A stretch of DNA of 64,000 nt from Allacma fusca (GCA_947179485.1 OX359246.1:13268001-13332000), one strand, 5' to 3'. Shown: positions 29,306-42,715, counted from the first letter of the stretch. Translations and numbers: made by a program. The notes: generated by a model from the letters alone, not told the origin.

Positions 29306-30650
29306 ATGTTGACGACAGGAGATCTAAAATTTTACCTACAGCTGCTTGAAATAGCGTCAAAGTTAAATTTCATTCCACTTGATCTGAATTTAAAAGATGG
29401 CGATGCGGTTGAATTTCGTTTCCGTAGTAAAAAGCAAACAATTATTTTCACGGGATATTTCCTTTTTGGGACTTTTCGAGTATTCCTTAGCTTGTACTTC
29501 TTGATTTTAAGAATAGCTTTGGACGACGGAGTATCATCCTATGATACAACTCTTCATGTGATCTTTGTAGCGCTATATTTATATATAATAGCCATACAAT
29601 TTTGTACACTGTTTCTAGAAACTGGAGTCACGTTAACCATTTTTAACTTTTACTTCGAAGGACAAAAATGGAGCTCCCAGTTAAATGGTAAACAACTGGT
29701 TTCTATGAACCTACAGTATATATTACCGTTCTGTTTATTTAAGAATTAATAAATCAACGTTTGTAAATTCAATAGAATCGCATTGGCTTTCCCGACCAGC
29801 CAAGGAATTCACGATTCGGGAAAAATTTACGATTTTCGTGCCCTACGGACTTGTGTTATTTCTCATTATTTCTGAAACACTGTTCGCTATTTTCTGTACC
29901 CAACTCCATGTTTACCAATTGCTGGACAAACGTTTACAAAACCCTGTAACATTTACTATTCTTTTTCTACAGCAATTTTATGTATCATACATGCAAAGTG
30001 TTTCTGCATTACTGTTTTTCAAAAACTCCCTTTTGTTCTTCCAAAGGGTGGAAGAAATTTTGAAAGGACGCGTTAACTCTTTGAGGTGAGAAATTCGATT
30101 TCCTGTTACTAATTTGTGATAGCAACAGTTGGCTTTTTTACTGTTATTTTTTAATTTTAAATATTACAGGACAACTGCGATGCTTGCCCCGGACTTTGAA
30201 AAGTGTATATCCCAATGCGTAAAAGCCCAACTGTTGATTAATATATTTAACCAAGGGTACTCTTGGGGAATATACGTGTTTAAGGTCAGTATGTTGCTCA
30301 TTTCTATCATCTCGGGCTATGCTGGTATCAGCGCATTTTCTCACCACCCTGGTTTGGGAGTATGCCTAATTTGTTTTTCCGTGTATATCCCCGCGCTGTA
30401 TGATGCTGGGTTTGGAAACGCCTTTTCTCTGCCAGAACATATGAAATTGTTAAAACACGAAATAGTTCTTGGGTGTAGGTCATTGAAACCGAGCAGCCGA
30501 AGAGCCCTCTGGTGCTACAAGCGAATTTTAGCCCTTAATGCTGTGGGCATCAAAGTTGGTGAGTTCCACACAATTGAAAGAGAAACTTCACCTGTATTTC
30601 TGGATTTCACCGTGAAAAACATCTACAACCTTCTGGTTGCTACTAAATAG
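29306..30650 (+). CDS. Chemoreceptor-like multipass membrane protein (gustatory-receptor type), frame break after TM2
   Basis: Putative ligand-gated chemosensory channel of the arthropod gustatory/odorant receptor superfamily. Hydrophobic segments in order: FTGYFLFGTFRVFLSLYF, TLHVIFVALYLYIIAIQF, VPYGLVLFLIISETLFAI, FTILFLQQFYVSYMQSV, VFKVSMLLISIISGY and CLICFSVYIPALYDAG. The C-terminus has GIKVGEFHTIERE and FLDFTVKNI, like springtail receptors as I recall them. The frame from 29306 stops at 29747-29749, while the next frame is already open from 29709 and continues VYLRINKSTFVNSIESHWLS into TM3. No GT..AG intron rescues this well, so a one-base indel (real or assembly error) is likely between 29709 and 29749. 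A normal 84-base intron lies at 30086-30169. Polyadenylation signal aataaa at 30725. Confidence 0.65.
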
Positions 30651-31150
30651 GCAGTTTGTGTTGAACAATGTGTTGGCATAAGCGACAGCACATCTTGAAC
30701 CTTTGTGTATAATTGATCTAATAGAATAAACAGAAAGTTAACGCCGCGGCCCATTTCTCAAATTTTTCCTATAAAGCATAGGCAACGTCTCCGATATATA
30801 ATACTGGGTACTATTAGGTTCAGCAAATTAATAAATCTAGTGTTTGTTGTCAATTGGAATTTAGTCGCAATTACTAACTGAACTTGCAAGTTCCATTCAA
30901 ATCAGAAAACTTTACAGCAGGGAATTTGCAAATGTCGGTGGAAGTGCAATTTTTGTTTACTTAAATGACACTTACAAAAGCATGAAATACTCGCAATTAC
31001 CGGTTAAGCACAACTTAAATTGCAAGAAATTCAATTGCAATTACGAGTGCTTGCAGTGAAAAAAGTTGAATTCTAATTTAATTGCAACTTGGAACTGATC
31101 TAGTATAGTATGAGGCTCTTGCCGACCCTAAGGTTTATTTTGCTATTCAG

Positions 31151-31919
31151 CAGGGTTGGTTTGGTTTAAACCAAATGATGTAAACCATGGTTTAAACCAT
31201 GGTTTAATCCAAACGGTTTTTTTACAAAAAACCAATGGTTTAAACCAAAAACCTGAAATTTAATATTTTCAATCCAAAATGCTTATATTTCGTCATGCAC
31301 AAAACTTATGCAGTTTTTTCGATATTGTGTAGTTAAACTTTAGTGAACTAAATAATACTATTAGCTTTTAGTTGGTTTAAACCAAACGGTTTTTTTTAAA
31401 ACCAATGGTTTAATCCCAACACCTGAAATTTTAATATTTTCAATCCAAAATACTTATATTTCGTCGTGCACAAAACCTAGGCAGTTACTGTGATATTGTG
31501 TAGTTAAACTTTAGTGAAGTAAACAATACTATTAGCTTTTAGTCTTGTACATTTAGAAATTCGGAATCGTTTGTAAAATGAAAAATGCCAAGCTTGTGTT
31601 TATGCTGCAAAGTTATCGTTAAAATTATATCTAAATTATTAAATATTTAATGCTTTGTGATTCTTACTGAGTTTGGGGAATAAATAAATTTGTTCAAATT
31701 CACATGTTTTTGCATATTATTGAATGTGTTGGTTTGAAAATTTGTTTAAATCAAAAAACCTGGTTTAAACCAAAAAACCTGGTTTAAACCAAAACAACCT
31801 GGTTTAAACCAAAAAACCCGGTTTAAACCAAAAAAACCCGGTTTAAACCAAAAAAAAACCGGTTTAAACCAAAAAAACCTGGTTGTTTGGTTTTTTTGCA
31901 AAAAAAAACCCCAACCCTG
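31151..31919. mobile_element. hAT-type MITE with GGTTTAAACC palindromic minisatellite
   Basis: Ends CAGGGTTGG and ccaaccctg are inverted; the 8-bp target duplication ctattcag is perfect (31143-31150 and 31920-31927). A direct repeat of about 200 bases lies inside (31180-31380 against 31380-31560). Near the right end, units of 'aacctggtttaaaccaaaa' of roughly 19-21 bases recur about seven times (31738-31885). Each unit is itself near-palindromic around ggtttaaacc. No transposase. Confidence 0.8.
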
Positions 31920-32314
31920 CTATTCAGCGTGTTTTCAGGAGTGCATCGTAATTTTTTAAGAAGCATACGTTTAAGCGATAGAGATAATTGACCAACTTAG
32001 CACAACGTGCCAGCAATAAGTAATTATTATGAAATTATTATAAAACAAAAAACAATTATTATTAAATTATGACGAGGCCGAATTGTGTCTAGCTTGCAGT
32101 TGTTGTAATGGAAATCATCATGTCATCATGTTGAGTCGTTTACAGTAATTCCTTTTAAAGTACCGGATTGTGTACAGGTACGTAGGAAATTTTTTCAGGT
32201 ACAGGTCCAGGTACAGCATTTTTGCACCCATGCGACGCACCAATGTGACAGATATGGTATAATTTAGAAGCTCAAATGAATCTTTCAAATATAGTGTCGC
32301 ATATGGATACCTGG

Positions 32315-33291
32315 GGGGTCATTCTTGAACATAATTTACGATATCGCAAGTTACGACTTCGTAAGAACTTACGAAGTGCCCCTTCGATTTTCAAATTTTA
32401 ATATTCTCAAAACCTATCGCAAGTATATCGCAGCTACGATCACACTTACGAATCGTAAGTGCCTTAATCGCATTTAGCGGACGCTGTGATTGGCTGTCAA
32501 AATTTTTGAATCTTAAGCCATCCAATTAAAATTCAACCCATTTATCCTTTCTACAAGTTTTACTTATGGATTTTCTCTACAAAACAATTTAACGTTAAAT
32601 GTAAGGAGTGAAAATGGTAAAAAATATAAAAACGAGTTCATCAGAGCAGCCCAAATGCTCATCGTATTGGAGTGAGGGAGAGCGTGATGCTTTGGTCACC
32701 AGTGCAATTTTGAATTATTCGTAGCGTTTTTGAAAGTTATCAAATTCATTAAGTCTTCAGACAAATAAAGCACTGTGGGCTACAATAACCGATATGGTAA
32801 GCATAACTCATTTTGAATGACATTTTTAAAAGTTTTTACGTTTCTCGCCGGAGTTGATTACTACACATTTCTATCAAATTTAAAATTTCGACTTTAGGAA
32901 ATTTATAGCGCATAATTAGTCCTTGGTCATCGAAAACTTCCAATGGATTAGTGCGGTCAAGAAAAACTGTATTTTTAAAACTTCGATTTTCGTCTTCCAG
33001 TACAGCTAATAACTCACTCGCTAATCGTTAAAACTAACCCTGCCACTAAGGTCTACGTAAAAAATGAAAAAAAAAAATTTATCATGACAGAAAGGCTTCC
33101 AAATGAACCCCGTCAGATAAAAAATGCTTGATCGTAAGTACCTACGACTGTTTCTTAGTTGTCGTAAAGTCACGAAAACTTTTGCGATTTTCTGAGAACT
33201 TGCGATTTTCAAAATGTTTTGAGAATCCCAACTATCGTAACTCGAGAGTTGCGACTGAAGTTACGATCTTAAGTCTTTCGAGAATAACCCC
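32315..33291. mobile_element. Decayed DNA transposon with GGGGTNATTCT ends, probably PIF/Harbinger-like
   Basis: The left end GGGGTCATTCTTGAA and the right end (inverse of GGGGTTATTCTCGAAAGA) are inverted repeats that continue with diverged 'ttacgat' words on both sides. The flanks share ctgg (32311-32314 and 33292-33295), a tentative target duplication. The inside holds a remnant of a Myb/SANT-like frame at 32614. Harbinger elements typically have a Myb-like accessory protein, but their usual 3-bp target duplication is not evident, so the class is provisional. Confidence 0.55.
32614..32793 (+). pseudogene. Remnant of a Myb/SANT-like transposon protein
   Basis: From the ATG at 32614 the frame reads ...YWSEGERDALVTSAI, meets TAG at 32722-32724 and TGA at 32728-32730, then continues NKALWATITDM before a GT donor-like site. 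The spacing of W..(E/G)ER..L and LW..I is that of the Myb/SANT-like domain found in Harbinger accessory proteins and many arthropod regulators. Two stops show it is dead. The assignment rests on a short match. Confidence 0.45.
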
Positions 33292-33299
33292 CTGGACTT

Positions 33300-35450
33300 G
33301 TAGTAGTCAAATGGATACCGGCGATATTTCCCGGTAGATCTGGACCAACCAAAATGATAAGAAGTGACACTCAATTTTGTTTCGGATGTCGATGTTATCA
33401 TCGCTACGTTAGAGCCAGGTAATATGATGCCCGAATTGTAAATGTTTCAGATACTTTTGTAAAAGGTAGGTTATCATACATACTGGGGTCATCTGGGAGA
33501 TGTAGGTAATTTATACTGTGAAGCACAGGGCATCTACTTTTGCTATTATTACATGAATTGCACTTCTGATTGCACAAATGTACAATTACGCTATCACGAA
33601 ATCCAGTTGGTATAATTACATACTGGTACTGCTGAGCAATGCAACTACAAAATTGTAAACAACCTCAAAACACGTTTTGCAATAAGCTGCAAAATATGCA
33701 GAAACGACCAACTGTACAATTCGCTGGTGTGAACTACAGTAACCCATCCAATGAACATCACACTCATTTTATTTAGTTCATTTTAAGGGAATATTTTCAT
33801 TAAATGCCTTCAAAGGCATCAGAAACCACTTACTTAGTGGTACTTTGTTAAGTATTGATTGAAATCGATGAACAAATAACATAAACATTTATTGTAGTGA
33901 AATATAGTAGGTACGAAATAGTAAATGTATTTTTAGAACTGTCAGTGTATTATATTTGGGGTGCTATATCTATCCACAGATATAGGTGTTAAATATGTAA
34001 GGTCATAGTCCTTACAAGTGTGCAAAGATAATTGAAACACTTCATTGATAGTTGGAATACATAGCATAGTTCTAATCGAGTTTAATCGAATATTTCACCT
34101 TGCTGTTTCATTTTCAAGTGTAATAGAAATGTCATTCTACGTTTCGATTTTGACATGTTTTCCTTGTCGTGTGATACTCAAATTAAATAAATGTACACCA
34201 ATCTTCTCCTGAAAGGAGACAAATTTAAATAGGTAAGACTAGAATAAACCTGTTGGCATTGTAAGCAAAATTAAACATGACAAATTTGAATAAAAATGGC
34301 AAGCACAGTCGTTATTTCAAATGATACCGGAACAATTCCTGAACACTACTCATTCATTTGGAAGGCAGCACCAAGTCCATTCATTTCAATTCATAACTGA
34401 AAATCTAACATGATCATTTCGGTATACTGCGATGGCCGACCATAGAATGGGTGGGTTATACACTGGTAAATCCAACTTGAGCCTATTAATCTGATTGCGA
34501 GAGCAGTTCAATGCCTACATTGCAATTTTGCTCAAATGTATTTTATTTCTAGAGATACTCGATGTGTATCATATATAGAGGCCTTATATTGAATTCACGA
34601 ATGCAAGGCTGTTGCATTTTGGTTAAAGTTATTGTTTTGTAGGAACCACACAGTAACATGTGTGGTTCTTTTAGGGCAAATGCGTCCTTAAAAAATCCTC
34701 CCCATCAGAGCTTTGATTTGTAATACTTTCAATATGTCCAGCCGTTGCTCTGTCTTCGGTTGAAATGATATCAGCGTAAATGAAATTTCTCGAATCAACA
34801 TTTTCTGACAAGTGCTCCGAGGTTGGCATAGTTCGTTGCATTCCAAAGTGTAAGTTTTGCTTGATTACTAAATTAAAAATCATTCTCCAACATTGTCAAA
34901 CAAAGTACTGAGTGACAATTTTTAAAATGAGCAAGTATTTAAAAATAAGTAAAGTTTTATCAACTATAGTTGATAAAACATGCTTGTATTTAATCTAATA
35001 TTCGTGTCCATAGAAAATTGTAAATGTGGAGTGCTGCATCGTCGTATTACTTCACATTTGGCGAAATTGTTGATATTAAGAAATACAGAATTAGCATAAC
35101 ACAAAACGTACACGACAGAAAAAATACTGAAGAAAAATAGTTAATGGCTTTTATTTCCTAAAGAAAATTGAATTTCTTCCTCGTCCTTTGGAATTAATTT
35201 TAGAGGAATTAGATTCATATAATTTTCTATTATTGCTTTTTACGGAAACTATAATCTGAGGTTTCGCATCTGTACAGGCGTGTATTCGCTAACTCAAAAA
35301 CATTCAAGTTTTACTCAAAACGTTCCAAAAAAACCAAATTTTCAATTATTTCTCACATTTTAAAAAAATAACAAATACAAACGTCCTTAGGTATGTGTCT
35401 CCGTGTTTTAGTTTAAAAGAATATAAATTCAATAGTTAAAAACCTAATGT
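33300..35450. other. Intergenic, nothing coding recognised
   Basis: AT-rich. The only compact structure is a hairpin, gaaccacac ... gtgtggttc with an 8-base loop, near 34642-34667. No gene or bounded transposon could be supported. Confidence 0.4.
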
Positions 35451-35454
35451 AAAA

Positions 35455-35735
35455 AAGAAAAAAGCAGATTTATCAACCTTGTGTTCCTCTCTTTAAGAAT
35501 AAATACGACTTGAACAACATTAAAGTTATTGGTCTATTAATCGGAGCTCGTGGAACTATTGTTGAACCTTTTGAGCAATTTAGACAACGATTTAATTTAT
35601 CTAAGGAGCTTATAAACGATGTTATTATTACCACAATTCGTGGATCTTATGGGATAGCATTTTCTGACTTGTATCATTATTGTATTTATATTCAAGTTTG
35701 TAAAAAATATTTCTCTACAACCACAAATGTTTGAA
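35455..35735 (+). pseudogene. C-terminal tail of a non-LTR retrotransposon-like protein
   Basis: An open frame from about 35455 reads CVPLFKNKYD, then KVIGLLIGARGTIVEPFEQF, RFNLSKELINDVIITTIRGS and Y. The 'GARGTI ... F....L.......DI...T..GS' pattern is the tail I associate with LINE-type reverse transcriptase polyproteins. No polymerase motifs lie upstream, so only the 3' end is present. Recognition is by recalled pattern, not by search. Confidence 0.45.
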
Positions 35736-36055
35736 GGTAAGTAGACGGTATCAAGAGACGATCATTAAAATGTCCATGACTTGAACGAGCTTTATCGAAA
35801 CTTAGCCAAAAAATAGAAAATGGCTGCCCAAAAAAATATCCGCACTTTACCGTAGCTATAGTAGACGCATCCTGTGCCAATTAAAAATAAGATGATGCCT
35901 AAAATAATAAATTGTATACAAAATAATTCCAATCATGTTTCCCGGATATCGATGTTAAGTGATTTAAGAAATTTATCGGCTAGTTTGACTCGACAACTGT
36001 CTCATGTCGGCTAGCTCTTGTCGCTTCAATTACAATACACTTCAAAAGTCCTATA

Positions 36056-36303
36056 TGGAAGTAGAAATTTGCATCGGAGATCATTTCTTCGTTTTAAAAA
36101 ACAATTTCAGTCAATTTTGCATCGTTTGCATCGGTGGAGGATTGTGCCTGGAAGCACAAATAAGATTCTACACTTCTACAAGAAAATGTGGAAGTCGAAG
36201 TTTGCATCGGAGATCAATTATTTGCTTTGAAAACAATTCCAGACAATTTTGCATCGTTTGCATCGACGGAGTATTGTGCCTGGAAGCATAAATAAGATTC
36301 TAC
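36056..36303 (+). repeat. Two-copy tandem duplication, about 116 bp each
   Basis: 36056-36171 and 36189-36303 share 'tttgcatcggagatca', 'caattttgcatcgtttgcat' and 'attgtgcctggaagca', 132-133 bases apart with about 85 percent identity. Function unknown. Confidence 0.75.
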
Positions 36304-39300
36304 GAATTGTTTTTTTTGAATGAAACGTTTTATTCAACTCATTAATTTGATGTTGAAATACTGGCGCCGATATAGGCCTTCTGTACAATATAACTTTGAA
36401 GCTTAAATTTATAAATAGTAATAGTACAAGTGGATAATAAGCTAGTAGGCCTACGGTTGCAATTTCAAACCCAACTGACACAATTATGGATAACCCGGTT
36501 GGATTTTTGTAGTCTTTTAAAAATATATAATATATGAGTCTTAGTTTTTAAACACAATGTCCAAAAGCTTAACCAATCCACGACAGATACATTTAACAGT
36601 GGTTAACAGTCAAATGACAACACATTTTTTACTTGTATAGTTTATATACAAATACACATATTAAAATCCATTATTTTTTGAAAGGTACGTGTACAACGAA
36701 ATACCATTGGCTCTCCTCCCACCGGAGGAAAAAAACCCAACCCATATAGAAAATCCTATCCGTATCCTACAAGCAGGTTAAAATCCATTGTTGAAGGTAT
36801 TTGTGTAATTTATTTTTTATTTAATCAGCTTGCTAAATTATTTCCTTGAAGGTTTTTAATAAGTCGAGAGGTGTTCTTAAAAATCTGTTTTTTTGCAGCA
36901 TGTAGTATATTTTATATATATATAGTAATTCTTCCAATATAATCTATTTCAATTGATAATCATTCGTTGCTCGAGAGCTATAGAGAGATAAAACCATTTT
37001 CACATTTTCCCTTCAAAATCCAGAATTCCGAAACATTTCCGAACCTTGACCTTCCCGAAACTTTTCCTTTCTATATCTTTTCCCTTCATAAATTTCTCGA
37101 CCTTGACCTACTGCGACCACTCTTTTTTATTCTCTATTTATTACAAACGGTCCTTCAGGAAAATTCCCCTCGCATTAAATTTTCCACCCTCGAAAAACCG
37201 CTTCTCTACACACAACCCTTTCCTATTTACATCTCCTTTCAAATACGGAAATTACTTCATAATCGGGCAAAATTTGCTCAAAATTTCTGTTTCACTTTCG
37301 ATGGTTCATTTAATCACAAGGTTTTCTTTTTTCTTCAATTTTATTATCAGGAGCAACAACTTGAGGTAAATTTTGAAAATATTTTGGTCTAAAATATTAT
37401 TTTGCTATATTTACTCCACAAATGGGGCAAAATTTTCCGACATTTTGCAACTTTTGGTTCACAAATTTTCACAAGTTTTTGCAATAATTAAATATAGGGA
37501 ATGTTTTGCAAATTTTAGACGTTGAAATTGGTAACGATAAATTTTGCCCATTCATGATTTTACAAGTTGTTTGTCCATAAAATCATGGGAAATTATTCTT
37601 TAAAATCCATCAATTTTTTGGCCATTAATTTTGCAAATATTTGACCAATAAATATTGTACGTTTTACACTCTAAAATGTTGTAAAATTTTGACCTTCAAA
37701 TTTCGTAAGATTTTGACCCTTAAATCCTTGAAATTATTGACCATAAAATTTTAAAGTTAGTCGCTAAAATATTTGCATTTACATTTCCCTTATATGCTGC
37801 AATATTTTGAGTCCAAAGACTTGCAAAATGTTGGTGCTAAAAATTTCATTGGAAAATGTTTGACCCCAAAAGCTTGCAATTTTTTTTTAAATCTTGCAAT
37901 GTTTTACTTTTGAAGTTGAAACGTTTTGCTCCTGACTATTGCAAATAGTTGAGCATTATGGGTTTTGCCTTCAAATATTGAAAATTTGTGACTCCTAAAT
38001 CTTGAAAATTTACTTAAAGAATCTTTCAAATTTTTGCCTCCATATTTCTTCAAACTTTTGCCCCCAAATTCCTTCAAATTTTTGCTCCCAAATTCTTCCA
38101 AATTTGGCTCCTAAAGTAGTCCTAGATTTTGCTCTCAAATGTTGCAAATTGTCGCTCCTGATTATTGGAAAATTTTGACTCAAAACCTTGACAATTACTG
38201 ATCTCTAAATCCTGGGAATTTTTGAACCTCAAGTTTTTCAAATTTCGCATTCCGTGAACCCTAAAGCTTGCAAATTTCCTCTCGAATAAACTACTCTCCA
38301 ATGGTTCTCATGCCGTCCTTCACAAAGAGCTTAAAAATCTACACTGAGTTACAGTACATTTAAAAATCCAAGTTTTTAAATTTTTTTTGAACCATCATTG
38401 AACTTTGTATTAGTAAAATCGGAACTATTTAAATTGTGCTAATTTCCCCCGCCTAAATATTCCAAAGTGTCTCACTTGATAAACTTCCGTGTAAGGTGTG
38501 ATTTTAGAGTCATTAAAACAAATATTTTATGAAATTACATCCCACACTCCTACGCCTAGCCCTCCCAATGAATTACAACCAATCCGAGTTTTAAAATCCC
38601 TTCCAAGTTACATCCTTACTATATTTTTATATCGTTGAAAGAAGAAAATACAAGCTAAAAAAATATCTCAACTTTTTTATCTCACATTGTAATTTTTTTC
38701 TCATGTCTTCCTCCTCCCAGCAACTCGATTGGTAATGAACGCTCCCGCTATTTTTTGAACGTATAGTCTCACATGTAAATTTTATATTTTTTAATACCCC
38801 TTTTATTATATTATCCCTTGGAAAAAAATCCCCTTCAATTTCTATAGTCCGGGAAATTTTCCATATGGACACACCCTCAAATATTTATTTTGTCAAAGGG
38901 GGAAATTTAATGCAATTTCAAAAAATCCCCCTTTTTTCCTGCAAATTCTGTCAGAGAAGGTTCCACCGGTGACAGTTTCAACGGATATAGATTTCCTTAA
39001 ATATTTAATTGAAAAACGAACAAACCCCCAAAAAATAGGAAAATTCCAAGTGCCTATAGTAAATTTTACCCTTAAATATTGATTATTTTAAAAATTTATT
39101 TTAAATCACCCTAAAATTCAAATATTTTTCTGGATTTTAACCCTAAAATTTTAACCCCTAAAATTTAGCCCATTTTTAAGACCAGGGAAAATTTTTAAGT
39201 ACTATTTTAGCAGTAAATTTAATTTGTACCATGAGCTATAATCTTTTAACCTACGATTTTTTAAACATTTTCAAAGTTTTAACTCCTAATGAATTAAAAT

Positions 39301-41560
39301 TTCCCGTCAAATATTTTACGCGAATTTTTCTCCATTGCCCGAAAAAACGCACATCTTTTAAAACGTCTTTTTCCATACTTATTTTTTTTCAGGGGAAATT
39401 GTTTTTGAACCCTAATTTTTTTACTGCTAAAAATTTCAACCCACAATTTTGTGGTGACTAAGTTTTCTATTTTAAAAATTTTCCAATAATTATTTTTATT
39501 ACCTCAATTCTATACCTTTTTAGAGCAACTTTCAGTTTTCAGCCCTCCCCACATATCTCTATGTAAGGAGGGACAGAGAGAGACAGAAATGAGAAAATTT
39601 TAAATTATTTTTTAGCCCTTAAAAACATCACGTAAAATGTTAAAATTTGAACGGAACGAACGCAAATTTTCTTACAAAGCTAATTATTTTACAGCAATTT
39701 TTCTAAATTTTGACGATTTACAGGTTTGCCCTTAAGTTGAGGCTAAAAATTCCACCTATATTTATTTACAAGGTCTAGAGATGACATTTTAAATTTAAAT
39801 TCCTGGCCCACAAAAAATCTAGCCCGGAAATTCCTGCGAGCCCTTGTTCTACCCCCCAATTGAAACAAATATTACGCTTGCATAATATTTTTTACGGGAC
39901 GGGGAAGTGGGAAACATTTTTAGAATTTTTTCCGGGGATTATTAGAATAATTAAAGTGTCTAAAAATTTTTAAGATTTTCTTCTTAGAATTATTCTAATG
40001 TAGGATATTTTTAATTCGGCTAAAATTCGTCTAAAAAAATTGCCTATTTTTTCAAAATGCCTAAATACATTCTGGTCTAATTTTTTTTAACTAGAAGCTA
40101 CTATATGTATTACAGAGCTATAGGGAAATTGTATTTTCAAGGAAATCTTAATTTTTACTTGTCTTTTAGATTTTTAGAACCCTAAATATTAAGGGCGGTA
40201 AAAATTTGGTGAGCTTTTTGGAATCCCTTAATTAATTTTCTGAAGACTGTGCTTTTTTGAATGTGTCCAAGCGGGAATTTCTAGAGGAAAAATTTTAATA
40301 GGATTTAAGAGTATTTTAAAATATTTTTATTTAGAATTTCTAAATGTTTAGGAATTTTGAGATTTTTTCCCAGGAAATTTTCTTCCACTGTCCCAACCTA
40401 TTCTTGACGAATAGAATGAGAGGAAGGAACGAGCGTTCAAATGTCTTTTACCGTTTTTGCATTCTCACGTTAATATATGATGAGCCTTTGAATTTTTAAA
40501 AATTTACAAGGAGCCTCAAAAACCTATTGTGAGAGGGGAAAAGTTTTTAAAAGGATGTTTTCAAAAATTGCGTGTCTTCAATTTTAAAAATGCTTGTCTT
40601 GTCAAATTTTGCAAATATTGGGGCAAATTTCAGGAATTTTTGTAAGCACCTTTCTTTTATTACCAGGGGAATAAAATTTGTTTTGCAAAAATTTGGGGGT
40701 GTTTTAACTCCATCTAAATTTAAAGTAATATTTACAATTAATTAGAAAATGTCATATATTTTTTTCCCTCAAATTTTAACAATATCACAAAACCAAGACT
40801 AGAAAGGCGTTTCCGTCCGTGTAGCATTCAGTGAGTAATTAATGTATGGCTATTTAAAGTTAATTTAAATTTAATTAAATTTAATTCATAGAATTTAATA
40901 GTAACAGTCCAAGTGGATGAGAACGCATTCAAATATTAAATTATTTACAGAACACTTGTATCCTTAAGGGCTAGGGCACTCCCACGGGCCCGCCATTAAC
41001 AGTACACACATCCAATGAGCAATAGTCCCTTGAGGGTAGTATAGGACTAATAATTTATATTAAATTCATTCATAATAATTAAGGAGGGAAAAATTAAATT
41101 AAAATTATTTAAGATAAAAATAAATTTAGCCGAGTGGGAAATTAGAAGAAAATAGTAATTTATTGGAATTAAATGTACAGTACATAGAGATATGAGTAAT
41201 GGGGAATTAGTATGGGAATTCTTTGAATTAAGTAAATGTAAACAATAGGGATGTAGTTTAGAATAAATTAAAGCTAAACAATTAAATTGTAATAGTAATC
41301 TTAAGAACCAGGCATCTTCAAGGTGTGGGCTTAAAAATGCTTGGGAAATTAGGAACCTTGACTCGAGTATTTTTGGAAACCTCGTGGATGACCTTGGAAT
41401 ATACATAAAAGACAGGAATTCTAAGGGAATTAAATTTTGGGAATAAGTTCTGGAGGAAAGGGAAACATTGACGTGGGAATAAAAGAGGGAGAGTTGGAAG
41501 TTTTTAATGAATAGTAATGTAATTTGAATGGCATGTTTAGCGGGTGTAATAGCAATTAAA
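36304..41560. other. AT-rich gene-poor region with degenerate short repeats
   Basis: About 5.2 kb without a supportable gene. 37440-38290 is built of degenerate units around 'gcaaattttgactcc/taaat', giving long spurious frames. The remainder is A/T homopolymer-rich with frequent 'aaaatttt'. Confidence 0.5.
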
Positions 41561-41564
41561 TAGC

Positions 41565-42245
41565 TATGGTCGCAATGTTATTTAAACGATAATGTTATTT
41601 AAACGACATTGTTATTTAAACGACAATGTTATTTAAACGACAATGTTATCTAAAACACAATGGTATTTAAACGACAATGTTATCCAAACGACAATGTTAT
41701 CCAAATGACAATGTTATTCAAACTGCAATGTTACTCAAATGACAACGTTACAATGCTATTCAAATGACAATGTTGCAATACTATTCAAATGACAATGTTG
41801 CAATGCTATTCAAATGACAATGTTGCAATACTATTCAAATGACAATGTTGCAATGCTATTCAAATGACAATGTTGCAATGCTATTCAAATGACAATGTTT
41901 CAATGCTATTCAAATGACAATGTTTCAATGCTATTCAAATAACAATGTTGCAACAACATTCAAATAACAATGTTGCAACAATAATCAACTGACAACGTTA
42001 TTTAAACTGCAATGCTATTTAAAAGACAACATTGCAATGGTATTCAAATGACAACGTTGCACTGCTATTTAAAAAACAATATTGCAACACTAATCAAATG
42101 ACAATGTTATTCAAACTGCAATGCTATTCAAATTACAATGTTATTCAAACTGCAATGCTATTCAAATGACAATGTTATTCAAACTGCAATGCTATTCAAA
42201 TGACAATGTTATTCAAACGAGAATGCTTTTGACCTAGCAATGCTA
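41565..42245. repeat. Minisatellite with an evolving unit downstream of CAMTA
   Basis: The array starts with a 17-base unit (caatgttatttaaacga), drifts to caatgttattcaaactg, and in the middle (41740-41960) becomes a composite of about 25 bases (caatgctattcaaatgacaa plus tgttg) before reverting. Over 30 units in about 680 bases. It lies about 650 bases past the CAMTA stop codon, perhaps in the 3' UTR or beyond. Confidence 0.85.
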
Positions 42246-42715
42246 GTGCAACAGCAATGCTAATAAAACAGTAAGGATATTTACACGGGAAGTTTAATTA
42301 AAAGGCAATGCCATTTTCAAGGGAGTATTAATTGAACGCAATGGTTTTTAAACGTGTAGGCTTTTCATAAGACGCTGGTAGCTACATTTTGTAATGTGAC
42401 TTAAATGGTAGAATGGAGAAACCCAGACTTGAGAATGGAATATGAAAAGGGAATTGCAATGGAATCATGGAGGACCCTTGAGAGTAGTAAGGCAGTGGTT
42501 GAAAATGAGTTAGTAAATGTATTGCTAGTGCTTATTCGTATAGAAGTTGTTAGTAGGTATTATAATGAAAGTGGATGTGGCTGAGGATTGAAGTGACGAA
42601 GAGGAACAAATTGGAGGAATGGATAAAGGTTTGAACGGAAGCTTAGGATTGGATTCACAATATTTGAGAATTAAGGTGAGCTTGGAAAGTGGGCTCTCAT
42701 TTGTGAGCGTAGTAG

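Noticed and set aside
29688-29716. A 29-base 'intron' (gtaaac...ctacag) in the chemoreceptor
   Set aside because: Too short to splice, and removing it puts the downstream sequence in a third frame with an early stop.
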